64,000 nucleotides of DNA from Cryptomeria japonica. Taxonomy: Eukaryota > Streptophyta > Pinopsida > Cupressales > Cupressaceae. The stretch lies in the NCBI RefSeq assembly GCF_030272615.1, contig NC_081410.1, positions 145,386,349 through 145,450,348 on the forward strand, given 5' to 3'. A model generated the notes under the pieces. The model was not told the origin of the DNA and ran no database searches. It saw nothing but the letters and a program-made list of their open reading frames with translations. The stretch's first letter is position 1, and every line of letters begins with the position of its first letter. Shown here piece by piece: positions 1 to 10,618 of the stretch. Made by a program: the position numbers and the translations under genes.

Positions 1-2505
1 AGATCTCAGTCCTTCTTCATGAGTTCCTACCTATTCTATATGCTGGCACAAAGGGGTGGATTCAATGGGCTACCAGCAAGAGGAATCATGGGCTGCGGGC
101 CAACTCAGCTAAAGGTGCATGAATGTTATCCTCAACTACATCTCCACAACGTGAATTCCTACAAGTTGGCAAATGACACCTTCACCATGTACCTAACATG
201 ACTTATGCAAAATAAGTTGCACATGAGGTTGTCTCCGCAAGCAAGTGCTTTGGTCCAGAGGTATGGCACCACATTCCTATAGTTCCCCAAGTTCACCTAC
301 ATCAGGACACAGTGTTTTTCCTTCCAATCTTACAAATCGCCTAGATATCCATCAGATAAGCTTATATTGCTCGAGCTCATGAGGCAATTGATTGCCTATG
401 ATTAGCTGCAGAAGAAGAAGAAGAAGCAATCTATTGAATTTCTAGTTGTCTTGGGGGATTTCATGAAGATATGCCTAGGATTAGAAGCCACTGAAACTGC
501 AGCAAGTGAGTTGGCATTCTATCGACTACCATTTTACACTTCTAGGGCCCAATATGATCCTTACAACCAGATCAGGAAAGTTGTCGGTGTCAAATTCATA
601 CATAGATTTCACTTGGAGGATTATTGGGCTGGTGTCGAGGATGACTTTGAGGTCTGGAGAAGAATGCATTCTAGGCTGCCCCTCGACACCATCAGAATAA
701 GTGAGATCCATCAAGTGCCAGACCAGGTGAAGGAAGACTCAGATCTGATGCAACCCGAATTCGAGAGGATAAAACATCAACCTATCCTATTGCTAGATTG
801 GTCAGAGCCTGAGGTAGATGATTTGAACACTATGGCTAGGCCAGTGCTAAAATTCACTAAGCACTGGATTGATAGGAAGACAAGAAAGTTGGTTGAAAAC
901 CATGTCCCTCTAACATACTAGCTGATGGGAAATCTGGATTCTCACAGTGAGGCAACTGAAGACTCTTTGCAAGGTCAGGCAGGAAGAGAGGATCGGATAG
1001 ACAAAGGAAAAAGTGCCCCAAAGAGGCCAAGGATAACAAAGATGAAAGATGCCCAACAAGAAATCACATGCGAGGTTCAGCAAGAAGCCCAGTAGGAGGA
1101 GCCTCCAAAAAAGAGAACGAGGATGGGAAGGGAACATTCACCAGTCAGCTCCGTGAGCATACAAAAAGTAGAAATGTTCCCACATCCCATAGGCCCACTT
1201 CCAGGAAACATTCCAGCACTTGATATACTCAGCATCAATGCTTCACAGGGCCGTCATCAACCAAGAAGTCAGAGGCAAGAGGTTTCCCTGTGCCTGGAAG
1301 AAGTTCACCAAGATAATTTCATAGACACTATCCCTGGCAAAATGGAAGAGCAATCTCAAGAGCGGGAGCATGTAGGGGAGTACAGCCATTCCATCCCCAT
1401 GCTAGATTGGTTAGTAGGAAGATTGGGAAATGAAACAAGAGGGGAGCCCAACCCTGCTTGGGAATTAGAAAAATTATTGAAGAGGATGGATCAGCCACCA
1501 GAAAGGAAGGCCCCCCAGAAGTTTTCCAAGGTAGTCAGGGAAGAATCCAGAGCCCAAACCTTGCACATTGTTGAACCTATTGTGGATAGGGATAGGAGTG
1601 AGATCAGGCAAGAAGATTACGTCATCAGATAGGTAGATCTTGGCCATGCTTCCACCGGTCAAGTAATGGGAGATTTCGATGATTCTTCCTTTGCCATGAA
1701 GGAGAAACTGCTGAAAACAAAAGCAAAGTGTAAATGGCTGAAGGAGGAAAATGAACTTCTATGCAAGTATGTCAGGAGTTTCAAGAAACCCCTCAGGGAA
1801 GCAGGTCCTTCAGCCACTCCCCCTCCCTTCCTTCCTAAGGAAGTAATTGACGATGAGGAACTTACAAAGGCAATGGCACAAAATTCTCGAGAATGGATAG
1901 AGGATGTTTATGCTGAGGCAGGGAAATTTGTAGAAGATCTAGCTCAACTCCATTCAAGGTTCGTGGCCCTCCTAAGTAGATTGGAAATGGTAGAAGGACT
2001 ATGGGAAGAATTTGATGTCTACCAAGACTTAACCATTTCCCAACTCAGGGCTCTGATGAGGACTCCAAGGCAAACACTGGTAGACGGGAAAGTAATCCAA
2101 GAGAATGAAGCCTACGACTTTCCCCGATGGTTCTACACCATCTGTTAAGGGAAGAACACCCTTGATAAATTCAGCATTGATTCCATCACCTTGAAGGAAT
2201 CCATCAGAGGGATACAGGAAGAAATCCTCACCACCATGGAAGCTTTATTTTTGAGGAAACTCGACGACAAGGGAATAACAGTGAATTCTTTGAAATCCCA
2301 GTTGCATGATTTCTTCTTCGTTGGTTCATTTCCCAAAGAACATTTTGCAAATGTTTCTTCATTCTCCGATATGATGAAGAAAACACAGGAAGCTATGGTG
2401 GATTGGGAAATTTTCTTTTCCAGAAGTGAAGAGGAGATTGCCTTGATGTAATTCAACATCGAGAATGTGCCAAGTGTCTCCGTCGGAGAATTGGAAGCGA
2501 GATAA
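1..2505 (+). pseudogene. RE-A: long unknown reading frame closed only by stop codons
   Basis: One frame (frame 1) runs from the left edge to a terminal TAA at 2503-2505, about 835 codons, with eight internal stops: 199 TGA, 280 TAG, 403 TAG, 919 TAG, 1093 TAG, 1630 TAG, 2146 TAA and 2449 TAA. I see no frameshift, and sensible protein continues across each stop. The N-terminal third (to about 920) is a globular, Trp/Tyr-rich region. The middle (930-1630) is charged and Pro/Gln-rich with KR clusters. The C-terminal part (1666-2450) is helical and charged, with a Lys/Glu-rich coiled-coil-like stretch near 1690-1790. I recognise no family: there is no reverse transcriptase, protease or integrase motif. 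LTR-like sequence follows directly, so it is probably the cargo or gag-like ORF of a retroelement. The same general layout (globular domain, charged linker, coiled coil) occurs in LARD-K ORF2, but I cannot show homology. The start lies outside the window. Confidence 0.6.
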
Positions 2506-3503
2506 TGGTCATCCATTTTTGGATGAAAGTCTTTTGACTGAACCATGATGGCATATTTATGATTGAAGGGAACATTGACTAGGCACAGGACCGGTCAACG
2601 CATGCCACCACAGGATAAGGGAATCTTCTTGCATGTCATCCCCTCATAATGGTTTTATGATGGATTCTTTTTGCATGTTGTCGTTGCTTAAAGAGTGATG
2701 GGTATTTATGATGACGTCAATTATATTTTGGGCATGATCATCATCATGGGCGCTATTTTAGGCCCTTTTAAATTTATTGTAAGTGGGCATAATGGGTTAT
2801 TTAATGCAGATACCCACCTTGTTGCATCATGTGTGGAGAATCTTTTGGGCAAACCCTAATTAGGGTTTTGCATGTAATCTGGGTTTGAGGCCTATATAAG
2901 GGGTTGACCCCCTCATTTGTAATTAGGAGAGATGATAGTCAAAGATTGTTGCTAGGAGTTTTTTGAAGCAAACACTTAATACATTGTTCAATTGTTGGTG
3001 TGTTCTTGTGTTGTTTCGGAACCTGCATGGTCTCATTCTCTTCATAGATTAGATTTGTTTTCATGCAATTAGATGAATTGGATTTGATAGGATCATTTGT
3101 TGCCAAATTCCTACTCATACTTTTGGTGTGCAACTGATTGTTGCATGTCGTGCAAAGTTAGTTTGAGCCTCGTTATAAGTGTATGTTCAACTTCGATTGT
3201 TAGAAGAGATTGTTCTATCTGATGGTTTCTTTTGATGATTTGAAAATCTTTAGCACTCCCCCTGAAGATTGCACCGCCTTCATGTAAGTTGTGCTTTGTT
3301 GGCGAAGTGAAGCGCGGTTGGATTTTGCACAAGTTTATCCCATCTCCTTGTTCCTAGGATTAGATTACCTTTAGTTTAGTTTCCCTCTACCCTATTCCTT
3401 TTTACTTTCTGCATATTTCATAATCCTAAAATCTAAAACTTAGAGCTTCATTGCAAATCATCTGTGTCAATAAATTCTTGAGCTTGCATAGATTTCTTCA
3501 ACA
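2506..3503 (+). repeat. RE-A 3' LTR-like region with promoter
   Basis: There is no ORF of note. The stretch reads like U3-R-U5: a palindromic telo-box at 2851-2868, a TATA box TATATAAG at 2893-2900, then a T-rich presumed transcribed leader, ending near CTTCAACA at 3496-3503. A possible TG start is at about 2545 (TGATGGCAT), but no purine tract precedes it. The partner LTR would lie left of the window, so neither boundary is proven. Confidence 0.4.
2851..2900 (+). promoter_or_regulatory. Palindromic telo-box plus TATA box
   Basis: AAACCCTAATTAGGGTTT (2851-2868) is a perfect 18-bp palindrome made of two head-to-head plant telo-box words. TATATAAG follows 25 bp downstream at 2893-2900. Telo-boxes are known in promoters of plant growth and translation genes; here the pair probably drives the RE-A LTR. 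Confidence 0.5.
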
Positions 3504-3828
3504 TACGTAAGGCCCCTTGGATTACCAGCAATCACATCGGCCAACTGAGTCACATCTACAGCATAAAAGGAACCTTGGAGTCAGTTGTCTATTTCTCCTA
3601 CTATATCAGCATGCAATTGTACTTTGATCAAGAGAGAGTGAAGTGACCATCGGGCAACTTTATTCTATGTTGGACGTCGTCATAAAAAAACACGTCAATA
3701 GGAGTGATGGGTCCACCTGTACCAGCAATAGGAGGGGGGACAAGCAAAATGATCCTAGGGTTGTGACTTTAAGAGCTCAGATTCCTTCGAGGCCTACCAA
3801 CTCCGAGGGAGGGAGTTCATCATAGCTC
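3504..3828 (+). pseudogene. Coding-like remnant of unknown origin
   Basis: Frame 2 is open from about 3506 to a TGA near 3643 and reads like ordinary protein. Frame 1 then carries on to a stop after a Gly/Ser-rich end at 3823-3825. This looks like the 3' end of an ORF with one frameshift, perhaps a host element into which RE-A inserted. No domain was recognised. Confidence 0.25.
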
Positions 3829-5380
3829 TCTTGGATCCTATTTTGTATCAGTTTTGTTGTATGATGATATAGACACCTTCGAGTGATTTTGTAGCTATAT
3901 GATATTTTGACATCATTGTATCATGACACTAATATTTTATATATATATATATGAGATTACCTATCCTTGCGGCGATTATATGCATTTATTCCTATGTGAT
4001 GCTTATATATGCTTTATGATTATGAGATGTGATGATTCTATATAATTATTTAGTCTATATATGATGCATTTTTATTATGATTCTATGATGCCTATGATGA
4101 TGCAATGAGATATAATGCAATGTTTTAGTTTTTTGTGCATTTATATTTTTATGTATGCATGATGTTCTATGATTACTTATATGATGCATTGTATACATGA
4201 TTGGATGCATTATTTTTATGTTATTATATGATGATGCAAATGCTTATATGAGATACTAATAAGTGGTGTCTACAAGATGTGATACTATTATGATTTGTAT
4301 ATGCATATGGTGAAATTTACTAATATCTCATGATGCAGATGAACACTACATGTGATGCAGATATTTTTGGTGTGTCATTATACTTATTCATGTGATAGCA
4401 AGCTACATGGACTCAGGAAGGGATAATGGAGGAAAAACAAAAGAAAGGAGGATGGAAGATAGAAGATATGGAGGTGAAAAGAGCTTCTTGTTTAATTATC
4501 ATCATTTAGCTTTATTATGGAAAATAGGTTATGACCATCCAAGTATAGGTTTGACCTAGAAATTCATTGTACCCATTTGCATGGAGATCAAACAATCACA
4601 AACAAGGAATGCACCAATTCACACTAGACTCACAATATCCTTATATCCTTGGACGAGCCATAGTATCACTAAGAGACAATCCAAAGATATCAAAATAGGT
4701 TAACATATCCCATCCTCATGTTTCTAGTCAAAGACATCATGGAGATAGAATCTCTAGTCAAAGACATCCTAGAAAAGCTAAAAGACATGTCACCAAAAGA
4801 TAAAATCAAAATAAAACCAAGACTTGACACCAACATTCAATGAAATCCTCAAGGTATTTGTGTTTCTTGCCACATGTGTTAACATGTTTGATTTGGTCAC
4901 AATTTTGTTTTCCTGATAAAGGACAGATAATGCTGAAAAACCCTATTGTTACCAAATTCTACTGAAAGATTTGATTTGTTGAAATCCCACTACTAATTGT
5001 GTCTCATCTAAAACTGACTAAACCCATGAAACTGATACCTTTATTGTGGAGAAGAATAAAACTTTATTGCAGATCGGCATTGCAAATGACCTTTTATTGT
5101 GGATTGTGCATTAAAAGGAGGAATGAAAAGACGGTGCTCCTCAAAACATGTGATGCTCAGGGTACCACTTCAATTACTAGATTTAGGATTTTGCCACAAT
5201 TACAGATTGAACTTGATTTATCATGGAATGAATGGTTAACCAATCTTAGGTAGATCAACAACAAGCCATGATGGGAATGGGTAAATTTATTATGGGATGG
5301 TAGGTTGTATGTGTATTCATAGTGAAAAGATGATATTGAATCTTGAAGGAGGGAAGAGAAAAGTCTCTACACATGGCATC
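3829..5380. other. Unresolved AT-rich stretch without genes
   Basis: I see no supportable gene. From 3890 to about 4400 the sequence is low complexity and rich in ATGATGC, ATGCAT and TATATG words, with a TA run at 3939-3951. The rest (4400-5380) is ordinary AT-rich sequence with scattered stops in all frames; an 84-codon frame at 4999-5253 resembles nothing I know. Part may be the 3' LTR of the minus-strand Gyp-B, whose 3' UTR lies just to the right, but I found no LTR end. Confidence 0.4.
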
Positions 5381-5880
5381 GGTAACCCAGTTTTCACCAT
5401 GGTACTTGCCTAGGGCACCACCGAAGTGGTTTTCACTATTGGACGAATTTTTATTTATTTTTTAAATAATGTCGGGTAAACTTTTTAATGTGACTAGTGA
5501 TGCTGGCATGACACACCCTCCAGCTCCACATGAAATGCTTTTGACTCAGAGCTATGAACTGGTGAGGCCATAATCAGGGGACCTCATCCCCACACTTCAC
5601 TTGTTCAAACCCGTGAGCACAACGACCCAGCGAAGACACAAGGCCTGCGAGCACAATGGCCCAGCAGGGGTTTGAACCTTGGTGATTGCTTCACCAACGA
5701 AGTGTTTTAATCACAACACTACATGTCCAAAGACACTATTGGACGAATTTATTTCTCTTTACTTTTTTTTATTTTTTCAATTTTTTTGTGTGTCACAAGG
5801 CGCCTGTTTGCCAGGTTTTCACCATAGTGACGATGTTTTTTTTTTAGTATTTTTGACTTTTTTTTTTAAATATTTTTTGT
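5380..5880 (-). other. Gyp-B 3' UTR with SINE insertion
   Basis: Read on the minus strand, this follows the integrase. It holds A-rich runs and the phrase GGTGAAAACCTGGCAAACAG (about 5798-5817), which recurs in the Gyp-J 3' UTR near 63702. Two further variants of GTGAAAAC beside a GGTGCC or GATGCC word occur toward 5390-5435. Integrase coding stops early here: the C-terminal GPY/F region present in Gyp-J is missing, so part of the gene was deleted before the UTR. Confidence 0.55.
5451..5733 (-). mobile_element. SINE-N: tRNA-derived SINE
   Basis: A 283-bp insert is flanked by a perfect 17-bp direct repeat, CACTATTGGACGAATTT, at 5434-5450 and 5734-5750. On the minus strand it begins with a tRNA-like head: a degenerate A box near GTAGTGTTGTGATTA and a perfect B box GGTTCAAACCC, which are the RNA polymerase III internal promoter elements. 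It ends in an A/T-rich tail (AAAAAATAAATAAAA) beside the repeat. This is the classic plant SINE layout; such elements encode no protein and depend on LINE machinery. A second GGGTTTGAAC word lies in the body. It sits in the Gyp-B 3' UTR. Confidence 0.8.
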
Positions 5881-6704
5881 ACTCATTCTTTGTTGATATT
5901 CTTTGATATGATTGAAAGAAGTTTGTCTACGCTCATCCAATAATTCAAAATCTTGTAAGTGGGAGACCCTATAATCTTCATCATTGATTAGATTATGCAA
6001 AGAGACTCGTATGGATGGTAGCTCAACCTCAATAGGCAAGATAGCTTTGGCACCATAAAAAAGTGAATAAGGTGTATCTCCAGTAGGTGTGAAAACACTT
6101 GTGTGGTAGGCCCAAAGTGTAGGGTTGAGTAGAATATGCCAGTTATGGCCAGTGTCATCGACTGTCTTTTTGAGGATTTTGAGGATAGTTTTGTTAGATG
6201 CCTCAGCTTGACCATTACCTTAGGGGTAATATGGGGTGTAAAAGTGATGATGGATATAAAAATGATCACAAAGCTCACAAACATCTAGATTCATGAATGG
6301 ACACCTGTTTGTGACAATAGAAAGGGGAACACTGTATCGACAAATGATATAATTAAGGATAAAGGTTGCAATCTTCTTTCCAATGACTTGGGTGAGAGGA
6401 ATGACTTCAATCCATTTTGTAAAATATTATGTCACTGTAATAATGAATTTGTGGCTATTGGAAGAAGGAAGGTGAATCTTACCTGTGAGGTCGAGTCCCC
6501 ACTAACAAAAGGGCCATGGAGTGACAATCAGTTGAAGTTCTTATGCTGGTGCATGAATGAGGTCTCCATGAATCTGACACTGCTCACACTTTCTGACAAA
6601 CTGTTATGAGTCTAGTTCCATAGTAGGCCAGTAGTATCCAATCCTCATCAACTTCTTGGCTAAGGTTGGACCACTAGAGTGAGAACCACATATACCTTCA
6701 TGAA
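5881..6704 (-). pseudogene. Gyp-B integrase, central and C-terminal part
   Basis: The minus strand encodes the integrase zinc-finger end, the GLDL motif with the first catalytic Asp, and a GNGQAEASN motif with the catalytic Glu intact (GAG complementary to 6202-6204). The second Asp region reads TNRCPF where TDNGRPF is expected, so that Asp is lost. Several stops (at TAG/TAA positions that are Gln or Tyr codons in Gyp-L) and frameshifts break the frame. Coding ends at about 5881, shortly after a motif matching the Gyp-J QNFFDHLK region, so the C-terminal GPY/F domain is absent. Confidence 0.75.
6700..6704. repeat. Chr-C target site duplication, left copy
   Basis: ATGAA here and GTGAA at 23479-23483 flank Chr-C. 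They match at four of five bases. The undisturbed Gyp-L sequence at this integrase position supports a single original site. Confidence 0.6.
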
Positions 6705-7510
6705 TGATGTAGGAGCATCCCCGATTGATAGCAATCTTGCATCAACCAAAAACACATTTTCCTTTTTGTTTTGCTTTCTGTTTGCAGTTTCAGTTTTTCC
6801 TTTTTGTGTGTCGTGGTTTTGGCTCACTGGATCCTGTGGAGTTGAATTCTACTTGAAGACTTGATCATCTTTCTTGCTTCCAAACGGCATCGTATTTGGA
6901 TCATTTTCTGGTAAGATATCACTACCGGTTTCCATGATAGTTTCTTGTTACTAGTTGACAGTCCTTTGTTACCAATTGGCTGGACCTATTCTGGTGATCT
7001 ATCGAAACCCTTTCCGAAGCTTGTAGAGATTTGGGCATTGATTCTGATGTTCCTTGGTGTGTGGCTGACCTTTTCCTGCGATCTACATTTTATCCTTTGT
7101 ATTTTTTGGAGGAATCTCTTGGTGAAGGCCAACCTTGTTAATTAGGTACGTTAGGTCTTGTTCTTCGGGTTTTGATCCCTTTTGGGCCGACTAGATCCTT
7201 TGGATCGATATATAATTGTAATTGTGCATTAGAATGCAATTAGTGAGAGAATCAAGTAGCCAGACTATGCATAGAAGATATATTTCACGATTTAAGGTCT
7301 CGGTTGTGACCTACTCTATATGTTCTACTAGGCTTGTGAGCTGATATGTTATAACCCTATTGTTACCGGTTAGATGTAATCAATTTTCATGCAATAAAAT
7401 AATTTGTTCTACATTTCCTCCATCACATATTTGTGTTTCTGTTGTGTTTACTCTTGCTGACCACTCTAGATTGATCTCTTTGAGGTCCCTCCTCATTAAT
7501 GACTACTTCA
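6705..7510 (+). repeat. Chr-C 5' LTR
   Basis: 806 bp, starting TGATGTAGGAGCATCC and ending GACTACTTCA. It is colinear over its whole length with 22672-23478. A TATA-like GATATATAATTG lies near 7207. The small ORFs inside are not genes. Confidence 0.85.
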
Positions 7511-7512
7511 AG

Positions 7513-7524
7513 TGGTATCAGACC
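7513..7524 (+). other. Chr-C primer binding site
   Basis: TGGTATCAGACC starts two bases after the LTR. It matches the plant initiator-Met tRNA 3' end complement (TGGTATCAGAGC) except for one base. Confidence 0.8.
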
Positions 7525-7618
7525 GAAGTTTTCTTTCAAAGAAGGCATGTCCTGAAATTTTGTTGTAGGGTGGTGGATTATGGATCTGACCTACAGTTGC
7601 AGAGGACTAGTGTGAACG

Positions 7619-9609
7619 ATGGCGCGAAGAGGAGCTAGGAATAGTGGAGCATGTGGGAATGCAAACGCTATTGTGATGGAGATGTTGTGAGGTATAGAAG
7701 CCTGGTTAGAAGCCATGGAGATAGTCCAAAGAAGAGGTCGACATATTGAAGATGAAGGAGAAGAAGCCTCAGCACAACAAGCAAACCTACCGATGGTTGA
7801 TCTGTATGAGGAAAGGTTTTTAAGGGTTTTGGATAGAGTGAAAACTAAACCTCATTTGACCCCACCGAAAAATGATGGGAAGTTAGATTTTGATGAATTA
7901 ATAGATTGGATCTTGGAGATGGAGAAGTATTTTGATTTTGAAAACACTGCAAAAGAAAGGAAGGTGAAATATGCATGTACCCAGTTGAAAGGTCATGCAT
8001 CTCTTTGGTGGGAGAATTTACAAGTTGACAGATAGAGAAGAGGTAAAGAGAAGATTAAGACATGGGATCAGATGATTGCTACATTGAAGTCAAAGTTTAT
8101 GTTGATGAATTATCAATTGGATCTGTTTTAAAAGTTACAGAATTTGAGACAGAAGGAATCTAGTGTGAAGGATTACACCAAAGCATTTTACAAGTTGAAT
8201 ATCCGATCTGGTATGTTGATGATGAAGTTGAACAAGTTGCAAGATATTTGAATGGATTGTGGATGTCTATACAAGATGAACTCAGTATTATCAAATTAGA
8301 GAGTGTTGAAGAGGCTTACCAGTATGCCCTAAAGGTAGAAGAGAAGTTAAACAAAAGATGAGCAGAGACAGAGAGGTAGAGGTAGAAGGTTTACAAAAGG
8401 AAGTTTTCAAGGAGGAAGAGGATATACCAGAGGAAGAGGAACTAGTATAGATCAAAGCAAGGATAAGGAAGTGAGCAAAGAAGGTAATTTATAATGGAAG
8501 GATGATAAAAATTTCTACTGGAGGAGAGAACCGGATGGTTACCGAAATGAGAATTTTGGAAGACAAGACAAGAGGACATTCAGAGGAACCTGCTTTAAAT
8601 ATGGAGGAGAAGGACACCATGAATTCAAGTGTAAGATGACAAAAACTACTGGAAAAGCAATAGTGGTGGAAGAAAACCCCATCAGATCAGACAATAAACT
8701 AGAAGATGGAGAACTATTGGTGATGAGGAGAGCTTTGTGTCATACTAGAGGAGATGAAGAGCCCTTGCAAAGAAAGAATCTGTTCAAGACTAGATGTAAG
8801 GTATATGGTAAGTGTTGTAAAGTTATTGATAGTGGTAGTTTGGATAATCTTATTTCGGAAGAAATGGTGAATAAGTTGAAATTGGAGAGATTGAACCACC
8901 CTAAGACTTGTCAGATAGCATGGATTCAAGATGAACATAAGTTGTTAGTAAGTGAACAATGTTTGGTGAAATTGAAAATTGGTAATTATCATGATGAAGT
9001 CTTGTGTGATATTATGCCTATGGATATTTGTCAACTTTTGTTGGGTAGAGCTTGGCAGTTTGATAAATAGGCAATACATGATGGGAGGATAAATACATAC
9101 ACTATTGTGGCCAATTGGATGAAGCAAACCTTCTTGCCTTTGGAGGAACCTTTGAAGAATGAAGTTTGTACAAATGCTATAATCTATTTGGTAGATGGAA
9201 GTAAATTCCTAGATGGATTGAGATATGAGAATGTGTACTTTTCCTTAATTCCTAAGAAGACTGAGAAATCAGAACCGGAAGGAGAACACTCAAAAGAGAT
9301 AAAATATTTGTTGATAGAATATGAGGACATCATTTCAGATAATGTACCTAATGGATTGCCACCTGTAAGAAGTATTAGTTATTGCATGGACTTGGTTCCT
9401 AGATCTAGTTTGCCTAACAAATTTGTACACCATTTGACACCGACAGAGAATGAAGAACTGAATAGACAAGTACAGGAGTTGTTGAAGAAAGGCTTGATTA
9501 GGGAGAGTTTGAGCCCTTGTGTAGTACCAAGATTATTAGCACCTAAGAAGAATGGAGAATGGAGAAGGTGTATGGATTCTAGAGAAATAAACAAGATCAC
9601 AGTGAAATA
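7619..9609 (+). pseudogene. Chr-C gag, protease and N-terminal RT
   Basis: The ATG at 7619 opens a frame that reaches the gag core, with a LWWENL motif near 8005. Stops at 7688 (TGA), 8033 (TAG) and others, and a frameshift near 8214, break it. A zinc-knuckle-like CFKYGGEGHHEFKC lies near 8591, with Tyr in place of the second Cys. Aspartic protease follows with DSG near 8827 and the LLGRAWQFD flap-end motif before a TAG at 9068. RT begins at about 9400 with PNKFVHHLTP and PKKNGEWRRCMDSREINK. The frame ends abruptly at 9609, where the Cop-D LTR begins, so the RT palm with its YXDD centre is missing. Confidence 0.8.
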
Positions 9610-10494
9610 TGTTGGGAAAAATAGTGTCTCAACCTTGCATTTATGTGAGGTTACTATTTATAGTAAGTTTTTATTTGAGCATGAAATGGTGCGAAACTCT
9701 CCCTGAAGCTTCTGGTTGGCTAGATAAGCATTCCGGTAAAGTTTCGTTGCAAGGTCACGGCTAGTTTTGAAGATATTAAAGTTTTCGTCTTGGAGGGGTG
9801 CAATAAAATGTTTAAACTTAATTTTGGGGACTTTAGAGGCTACGAAACGCCTTGAAAAGTGGGTGTAACCGGCGAAGCGGGTTACGAGGTGATAGAGCAC
9901 TTTGCGAGCTTTCCGGCGCTTCAAACGGTTCGTCAATCGGACACCCGGTTCTCAAGTTATGGCCTCCGGAAGTTTGTACTCCTGAAATAGGAAAAATAAT
10001 TTGTATCGAATACATAAATGAGCTGTAAAAGGGAGCGACACGTGTTGATGTGTGCTTTAACATGTCATAGAAGGGAGATATGGTTGGCTACACCTTATTG
10101 GGTGGTTTTAGCCCATGGTTTTGTAATACCGTTTGACGGTTTCTTGTATTGTATCTCCTATTTATGAGGTGTGTGAGATAGAGGTTGTGTGTAAGAGTCC
10201 TATGGCTATTGAGTTGCCTCTGAATCTCTGTTTAGTGCTACTCCTGCGAAGAGCTTGCTCTGCAAGTATGTTGTAATCTGTTTTTGATTGCTGAATAAAA
10301 TATTGAGCTGCTTTTGGAGGGTGGGGTTTTTCTCCCGAAAGGGTTTTCCCCACGTAAATCACTGTGTTGTGGTATGAGTGCTATCATATCTATTTCTGTT
10401 TTCTGTAACTATTGTAACGATCTGAAAAAGTTTTGCATTACCCTCCTCTCAAGGTTAGTGTAGGAAGTTGTTTCCGCTACTTAACTTCCTTACA
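9610..10494 (+). repeat. Cop-D 5' LTR
   Basis: Starts TGTTGGGAAAAATAGTG and ends CTTCCTTACA. It has the same length as 14719-15603. Short ORFs on either strand are repeated in both LTRs and are not genes. Confidence 0.95.
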
Positions 10495-10496
10495 AG

Positions 10497-10511
10497 TGGT
10501 ATCAGAGCCTG
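10497..10511 (+). other. Cop-D primer binding site
   Basis: TGGTATCAGAGCCTG starts two bases after the LTR and matches the initiator-Met tRNA primer site perfectly over its core. Confidence 0.9.
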
Positions 10512-10618
10512 ATCACCTTTGGTTTCAATTGTGGGCAGTTGGGTTTTTTGAACTAATCCAGATTTGAGTGGGAGCTTGTGCAGAAGACACTTTTTGATCT
10601 TGTTGCAGGAATATTCAG

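Noticed and set aside
1-2505. RE-A as a functional host gene
   Set aside because: Eight stops, no intron signals placed at them, and LTR-like sequence directly downstream.
5660-5733. Functional tRNA gene on the minus strand
   Set aside because: A and B boxes are present, but the A box is degenerate, no clean cloverleaf can be drawn, and the unit is 283 bp with a TSD and A/T tail, which is SINE structure.
5988-6284. Minus-strand 98-codon ORF as a gene
   Set aside because: It is an out-of-frame shadow of Gyp-B integrase; the same shadow frame exists at 58971-59258 over Gyp-L integrase.
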